DNA from: Nocardia sputorum
Lineage (GTDB): Bacteria; Actinomycetota; Actinomycetes; Mycobacteriales; Mycobacteriaceae
NCBI RefSeq assembly: GCF_027924405.1
Contig: NZ_AP026978.1
Span: forward strand, 2,542,001-2,606,000
Reading direction: 5' to 3'
Length of the DNA: 64,000 nt
Of the stretch, positions 59,779 to 64,000 are shown in pieces. The stretch's first letter is position 1, and each line of letters opens with the position of its first letter. A program made the translations under genes and the position numbers. A model generated the notes under the pieces. The model was given only the letters and a program-made list of their open reading frames with translations. It did not search any database and was not told where the DNA came from.

Positions 59779-60948
59779 GTGCGTCGTTTCAGTCTGTGGC
59801 TCCGGGGAAAGCCCGTCGTGGCCGATTCGGTGCTGGCGGCGATTTTCGTGCTGCTCGAGGTCATCGGCGTGGGTAACGCCCACAACAAGCTCGCCTATCT
59901 GGCTGTCGGGGTGCTGCTGCCGCTACCGCTCACGCTGCGGCGGGTGTACCCCCGGGCCATGGCGGCCCTCACCTTGGCGCTGTCGCTGACCGAGACGCTG
60001 GTGGGCTTCCTCGCCGAGGACGACGCCGACCACATCGCGCAGTTGTCCCACGGCATCATGCTGTACACGCTGGTCGCTTACGTCGGCAGGCGGGCCGGAC
60101 TGTGGTACGGGCTCGGCCTGGCGGTGGACCTCGCGCTGTCGATCGTGGCCATCGGGAAACCCGCCGGGTCCGACGGCGTGTTCACCGTCATGTTCTACGC
60201 CTTGTGCTGGACGCTCGCGGAGTTCATCGGCGCGCGGCACGCCTACGACGCCGAGGTGGCGGCCCGGCTCGCGGTCGCCGACTACGACAAGGAGCGTCGC
60301 GCGCACGACGCCGTCGCGGCCGAACGCACCCGCATCGCGCGGGAGTTGCACGACGTGGTGGCGCACGCGGTGAGCGTCATCATCGTGCAGGCCGATGGCG
60401 CGAAATACGCGTTGCGCCGCGACCCGGACGCGGCCGAACAGGCGCTCGGCACCATCGCGGGGACCGGCCGCGAAGCGCTGCGGGAACTGCGCCGGACGGT
60501 GGCGCTGCTGCGCACCGAGCACGCTCCCGACCAACTGCCCCAGCACGGCACCGCGGGCATCGCCAAGGTCGTGGAGATGATGCGCGGCACCGGTCTGGCC
60601 GTGGAGCTCGAGCTGAGCGGCGAACTCGACGACATCGCGCCCGAGGTGAGTCTGGGCGTGCATCGCATCGTGCAGGAATCGCTGACCAACACGCTGCGGC
60701 ACGCGGGGCCGCACCCGAAGGCGTGGGTGCGAGTGCGCCGCACCGACGCCGATGTGCTGATCGACGTCACCGACACCGGCGGGATAGCGCCGCACGACTC
60801 GGCGCGCATCCAGGGCAGCGGGCTCGGCCTGGTCGGGATGCGCGAACGCGTCGCCGTGCTGGGGGGCAGCCTGGACGCGGGCCGCGACGCCGACGGAGCC
60901 TGGCGCGTGCACGCGAGCATCCCGCTGCGGTCCGGCCTCGGTGAGTGA
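59779..60948 (+). CDS. NarL-type sensor histidine kinase
   Basis: A 389-residue membrane kinase. Four or five hydrophobic segments (residues about 14-150) are followed by the HisKA_3 helix with phosphoacceptor His191 in RIARELHDVVAHAVS and a HATPase domain (SLTNTLRHAGPHPKAW, GSGLGLVGMRERV). GTG at 59779 with TAGGCT exactly 6 nt upstream. The response regulator follows after 123 bp. Signal unknown. Confidence 0.92.
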   Translation: MRRFSLWLRGKPVVADSVLAAIFVLLEVIGVGNAHNKLAYLAVGVLLPLPLTLRRVYPRAMAALTLALSLTETLVGFLAEDDADHIAQLSHGIMLYTLVAYVGRRAGLWYGLGLAVDLALSIVAIGKPAGSDGVFTVMFYALCWTLAEFIGARHAYDAEVAARLAVADYDKERRAHDAVAAERTRIARELHDVVAHAVSVIIVQADGAKYALRRDPDAAEQALGTIAGTGREALRELRRTVALLRTEHAPDQLPQHGTAGIAKVVEMMRGTGLAVELELSGELDDIAPEVSLGVHRIVQESLTNTLRHAGPHPKAWVRVRRTDADVLIDVTDTGGIAPHDSARIQGSGLGLVGMRERVAVLGGSLDAGRDADGAWRVHASIPLRSGLGE

Positions 60949-61071
60949 GCCTGGTCACCAACCCCCGGCGCACGTCGCGTAAACCGCTGCGGCGCAGGAG
61001 GATCGGCGACGGTGCGAACCGTCCCACGCAGGTCGTCCGGTGCGCCGAGGCGTTCACGTTACATTGGGGAC

Positions 61072-61731
61072 GTGCCGATCACCGTTCTCGTCGTCGATGA
61101 CCAGGAACTCATGCGGATGGGATTGAAGATGGTGCTCGGCGCGCACCCGGACATCGACGTGATCGGTGAGGCGGCCAACGGCGCCGCCGCGGTCGCCGCC
61201 GCGGCCGAACTGCGACCCGACGTGGTGCTGATGGACGTGCGGATGCCCGTGGTGGACGGTGTCGTCGCCACCACCCGCATCGTGGAGGCCGGGCACGGCA
61301 GCCGGGTGCTGGTCATGACGACCTTCGACCTCGACGAGCACGCGCTGGGCGCGCTGCGCGCGGGGGCGAGCGGGTTCCTGTTGAAGGACACGCCGCCGGA
61401 GGACCTGGTCTCGGCCATCCGCAGCGTCGCCGCCGGTGACGCCGTGGTCTCGCCGAAGGTCACCAAGCGCCTGCTGGACCGGCTCATCGCGGAGAACCCG
61501 GCGCGTACCCGCGACCCGGGCGTGCTCGACGTGCTCACCGCCCGCGAGCGCGAAGTGCTCGAGCAGATCGCCGCCGGACGCTCCAACGCCGAGATCGCCG
61601 AACAGTTGTACCTGTCGGAGGCCACGGTCAAGACGCACGTGGGCCGGGTGCTCACCAAACTCGGTCTGCGCGACCGGGTTCAAGCGGTCGTGCTGGCCTA
61701 CGAGACCGGATTGGTGCGTCCGGGCGGCTGA
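61072..61731 (+). CDS. NarL/LuxR-family response regulator
   Basis: A 219-residue regulator. The receiver domain (1-120) has Asp9/Asp10 and phosphoacceptor Asp55 (VVLMDVRMP); the LuxR-type HTH lies at about 150-212 (LTAREREVLEQIAAGRSNAEIAEQL, LSEATVKTHVGRVLTKLGLRDR). Its kinase is the gene before it. The GTG at 61072 has TACATT 6 nt upstream, indicating its own leaderless promoter. Confidence 0.93.
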   Translation: MPITVLVVDDQELMRMGLKMVLGAHPDIDVIGEAANGAAAVAAAAELRPDVVLMDVRMPVVDGVVATTRIVEAGHGSRVLVMTTFDLDEHALGALRAGASGFLLKDTPPEDLVSAIRSVAAGDAVVSPKVTKRLLDRLIAENPARTRDPGVLDVLTAREREVLEQIAAGRSNAEIAEQLYLSEATVKTHVGRVLTKLGLRDRVQAVVLAYETGLVRPGG

Positions 61732-61823
61732 GACGAGACGGATCTCAGCGACCTATCAGGCGAATCGGGGAGCAAAACGCCGATGTGGGACGTTGACCGG
61801 GTAGATCGTCCGAAAGGATCGCC

Positions 61824-62306
61824 ATGCCCGCCTTGTTGTTCGTGCTGTACGTCGTCGTCGAAGTCACCGCGCTGGTCGCGGTCGGTCAGCTGATCGGCGT
61901 GCTGCCGACCATCCTGCTGCTCATCGCCGGATCGGCCGCGGGCATGCTGCTGGTCGGCTCGCAGGGGCGGCGGGTGTTCGAGCAGTTCCGCCGCGCCGCG
62001 CGTGGGGAAGTGGCTCCCGGGACCGCCGTGGCCGACGGCGCCCTGGTCGCGGCGGGCGGGGTGCTGATGTTCGTGCCGGGCCTGGTCACCTCGGTGTTCG
62101 GCCTGCTCCTGCTGCTGCCGCCGACGCGGTTGCTGGTACGGCCCCTGGTCACGGCGTTCGCCGCACGGCGCTTCCGCAGGCTGGTCGCGGCGGCTCCCTA
62201 CCGTGGCGTGGTGGTCGAGGGCGGCGAAGTGGTCGACGGCGTCGTGGTGGGGCAGTGGTACGACGACGGCCGGGGCACCGCGCGCCGCGCGATCAGCGCT
62301 CCCTGA
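61824..62306 (+). CDS. FxsA-family membrane protein
   Basis: A 160-residue FxsA-like membrane protein with three or four hydrophobic segments. LLFVLYVVVEVTALVAVGQLIGVLPTILLLI carries the family signature and GGVLMFVPGLVTSVFGLLLLLPPTR follows. In E. coli FxsA protects from phage T7 exclusion by F plasmid; here its role is not known. ATG at 61824. No clear operon with the two-component genes, 92 bp upstream. Confidence 0.85.
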   Translation: MPALLFVLYVVVEVTALVAVGQLIGVLPTILLLIAGSAAGMLLVGSQGRRVFEQFRRAARGEVAPGTAVADGALVAAGGVLMFVPGLVTSVFGLLLLLPPTRLLVRPLVTAFAARRFRRLVAAAPYRGVVVEGGEVVDGVVVGQWYDDGRGTARRAISAP

Positions 62307-62362
62307 CGGCGAACTCGGCGCACCCGGTTCCGTGCGGCGTCGCGACGGGCTATCGTGGCGCG

Positions 62363-62617
62363 ATGGCCACCGAGCAACTCACCGTGACGGTGAGCGAGGA
62401 GCTGGCCGCCGCGGTGAAACGAGCGGCGGCGGCTGCGGGACAGTCGATTTCCGGATTCGCGGCGGCGGCGCTGCGGCTGGAACTGATCGCCGTGGAGGCG
62501 GGTTGCCTGCCCACGGCGGCCGGGGGTGCCGGAGGTGCGCCGCCGGAGTACGCGGAGGTGATGGCGGTGCTGGCGCAGCCGGAGGATCTGGCGCGTCACC
62601 CCGTGCTGAACGGCTGA
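62363..62617 (+). CDS. Small protein with ribbon-helix-helix-like N-terminus
   Basis: An 84-residue protein beginning ATEQLTVTVSEELAAAVKRAAAAAGQSISGFAAAALRLEL, which resembles the beta-helix-helix of CopG/Arc-type antitoxins or regulators, followed by a short acidic tail (PPEYAEVMAVLAQPEDL). No toxin gene lies next to it. TATCGT is exactly 6 nt before the ATG. The assignment is tentative. Confidence 0.5.
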   Translation: MATEQLTVTVSEELAAAVKRAAAAAGQSISGFAAAALRLELIAVEAGCLPTAAGGAGGAPPEYAEVMAVLAQPEDLARHPVLNG

Positions 62618-62657
62618 CCGAAACCGCCGGAGCGGCCATACGGCAGACTGGTGCCTC

Positions 62658-64000
62658 GTGAGTACCCAGTTGCTGATCGGCGGTCGTTTCTACAGTGCCA
62701 GTTCGCCCGACGCCACGGCGATGGCGGTGAGCGACGGGACCGTCGTCTGGCTGGGCGCCGAGCAACCAGGTCGCGCGCTGCATCCGGACGCCGAGGTCGT
62801 GGACCTCGACGGCGCCTTCGTCGCGCCCGCGTTCGTCGATCCGCACGTGCACGTCACCGCGTTGGGTCTGAAGCTGACCGGGCTCGATCTCTCGGCCGCC
62901 CGGTCGCTCGAGCACTGCCTGCGATTGCTGGGGGAGTTCGCCCGGGCGCACCCCGAGGGGGCGGTACTGGGCGACGGCTGGGACGACACCACCTGGCCGG
63001 AGGGCAGGCCGCCCACGGTCGAGGAGATCGACGCGGCGGCCGGCGCGGGCAGGCACGTCTACCTCTCGCGGGTGGACGCGCATTCCGCGGTGGCGTCCTC
63101 GGCGCTGCTGGACGCACTGCCCGAGCTGACTGCGGCCGACGGATTCACCCGTGGCGAGCCGGTGCGGGCCGCCGCCCACCACGTGGTGCGCACCGCCGCG
63201 CTCACGAGTCTGTCTCGGGCGCAACGGGATCGAGCGCGCGCCGCGGCACTGGACCACGCCGCCGCACACGGCGTTGTCGCGGTCCACGAATGCGCGGGCC
63301 CGGAGATCGCGGGCCGCGCCGACGTCCGCGAATTGCTCGAGTTCGAGCACGGGGTCCAGGTGCGGGCCTACTGGGGCGAGGCGGTGCGCAGCGCCGAGCA
63401 GGCCCGCGCCCTGGTCGGCGAACTCGGTGTGCACGCCCTCGGCGGGGATCTGTTCGTGGACGGGTCGTTCGGATCGCACACCGCTTGGCTACGCGCGCCC
63501 TACGTCGACGAAACGGGCTGTGGCCGAAGCTATCTCGATGCCGACGCGATCAGCGACCACGTCCGGGCCTGCACCGTCGCCGGTATCCAGGCCGGATTCC
63601 ACGTGATCGGTGACGCCGCCATGGACGCCGTCGTCGCCGGTGTCGAACGGGTGGCCGCCGAACTGGGCGGCCCCGCGATCGCGGCGCTCGGGCATCGCGT
63701 CGAGCACGCCGAACTCCTGGACGGCGAGCACATCGCACGTCTCGCGCGCTGGGGTGTGATCGCCAGCGTGCAACCGGGATTCGACGCCGCGTGGGGTGGA
63801 CCGGACGGCATGTACGCCGCGCGGCTGGGGGCCGAGCGCGCCGCGACGCTGAACCCGTTCGCCGCCATGGCTTCCGCGGGCGTCGCCCTAGCGATCGGCT
63901 CCGACGCCCCCGTCACGGCGCTCGATCCGTGGGCGGCGGTGCGTGCCGCGGCCAACCACCGCACACCCGGCCACGGCCTGTCCCCGCGCGCCGCCTTCGC
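62658..64000 (+). CDS. Amidohydrolase (YtcJ-like), truncated by the window end
   Basis: The GTG at 62658 opens a frame that runs to the last base with no stop, at least 447 residues. The N-terminus has TQLLIGGRFYSASS, then the metal-binding FVDPHVHVTALG, a middle HVVRTAALTSLSRAQ and the second His-containing regions AGFHVIGDAAMD and GHRVEHAELL, with IGSDAPV near the edge. This is the YtcJ/N-substituted formamide deformylase-like branch of the amidohydrolases. Substrate unknown; the C-terminal part is missing. Confidence 0.88.
   Translation, partial: MSTQLLIGGRFYSASSPDATAMAVSDGTVVWLGAEQPGRALHPDAEVVDLDGAFVAPAFVDPHVHVTALGLKLTGLDLSAARSLEHCLRLLGEFARAHPEGAVLGDGWDDTTWPEGRPPTVEEIDAAAGAGRHVYLSRVDAHSAVASSALLDALPELTAADGFTRGEPVRAAAHHVVRTAALTSLSRAQRDRARAAALDHAAAHGVVAVHECAGPEIAGRADVRELLEFEHGVQVRAYWGEAVRSAEQARALVGELGVHALGGDLFVDGSFGSHTAWLRAPYVDETGCGRSYLDADAISDHVRACTVAGIQAGFHVIGDAAMDAVVAGVERVAAELGGPAIAALGHRVEHAELLDGEHIARLARWGVIASVQPGFDAAWGGPDGMYAARLGAERAATLNPFAAMASAGVALAIGSDAPVTALDPWAAVRAAANHRTPGHGLSPRAAF

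Noticed and set aside
62363..62617. Toxin-antitoxin module
   Set aside because: Only an antitoxin-like N-terminus is present; the neighbours are FxsA and an amidohydrolase, and no small toxin gene overlaps or follows it.

Overview
The window is high-GC actinobacterial DNA from a mycolic-acid-type actinomycete, most likely Nocardia and possibly Rhodococcus. Three things support this: a complete Pup-proteasome locus; gene order matching, from memory, Mycobacterium tuberculosis Rv2112c to Rv2089c (dop, pup, prcB, prcA, pafA, pafB, pafC, tatA, tatC, helY, a DUF4333 protein, a 5'-3' exonuclease and an M24 peptidase) followed by cobalamin genes like Rv2064-Rv2074; and three F420-type PPOX proteins. 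No rRNA, tRNA, insertion sequence, prophage or CRISPR array was seen.

Layout. 0.1-2.4 kb: three small minus-strand genes (DUF427, Nudix, DUF418 membrane protein). 2.5-10.0 kb: pupylation and 20S proteasome genes plus the PafBC damage-response regulators; the ATPase gene mpa is absent from the window. 10.0-18.3 kb: a ketopantoate reductase-like gene, tatA and tatC, helY, a DUF4333 protein, an exonuclease and an M24 peptidase. 18.3-38.2 kb: an interrupted aerobic cobalamin region with cobL, cobK, a cobIJ fusion, cobH, cobG and cobN, the last behind a cobalamin riboswitch. It is split by a PadR gene, a heptad-repeat coiled-coil gene, an Lrp/guanidine-hydrolase pair, a secreted hydrolase, a MetE-like gene with an S-adenosyl methyltransferase, and an MFS/TetR efflux pair. 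Two paralogous secreted proteins bracket the region.

38.9-50.4 kb: accessory and stress genes. These are a WYL regulator, P450, STAS protein, an overlapping DUF4235/DUF3618/holin-X set below a TerD gene, an orphan RskA-like anti-sigma factor, a GCS2 ligase, an FAD oxidase, a PucR regulator with a divergent one-domain relative, and a cyclotransferase-fold protein. 50.5-55.2 kb: small regulator/enzyme pairs with clear palindromic operators (epoxide hydrolase, XRE/methionine aminopeptidase, PadR/VOC) and two PPOX genes. 55.2-64.0 kb: TldE and TldD, a TetR gene, a TauE permease, a NarL-type two-component system, FxsA, a small orphan protein and an amidohydrolase cut by the window end.

Two patterns run through the window. 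About 17 genes have a TANNNT hexamer exactly 6 or 7 nt before the start codon and no ribosome-binding site, the layout expected of leaderless transcripts. Several local regulators have a perfect inverted repeat at their own promoter; one of these motifs (GCGGAAG-N5-CTTCCGC) appears both at the WYL regulator and 10.5 kb away at the epoxide hydrolase, suggesting a small undescribed regulon.
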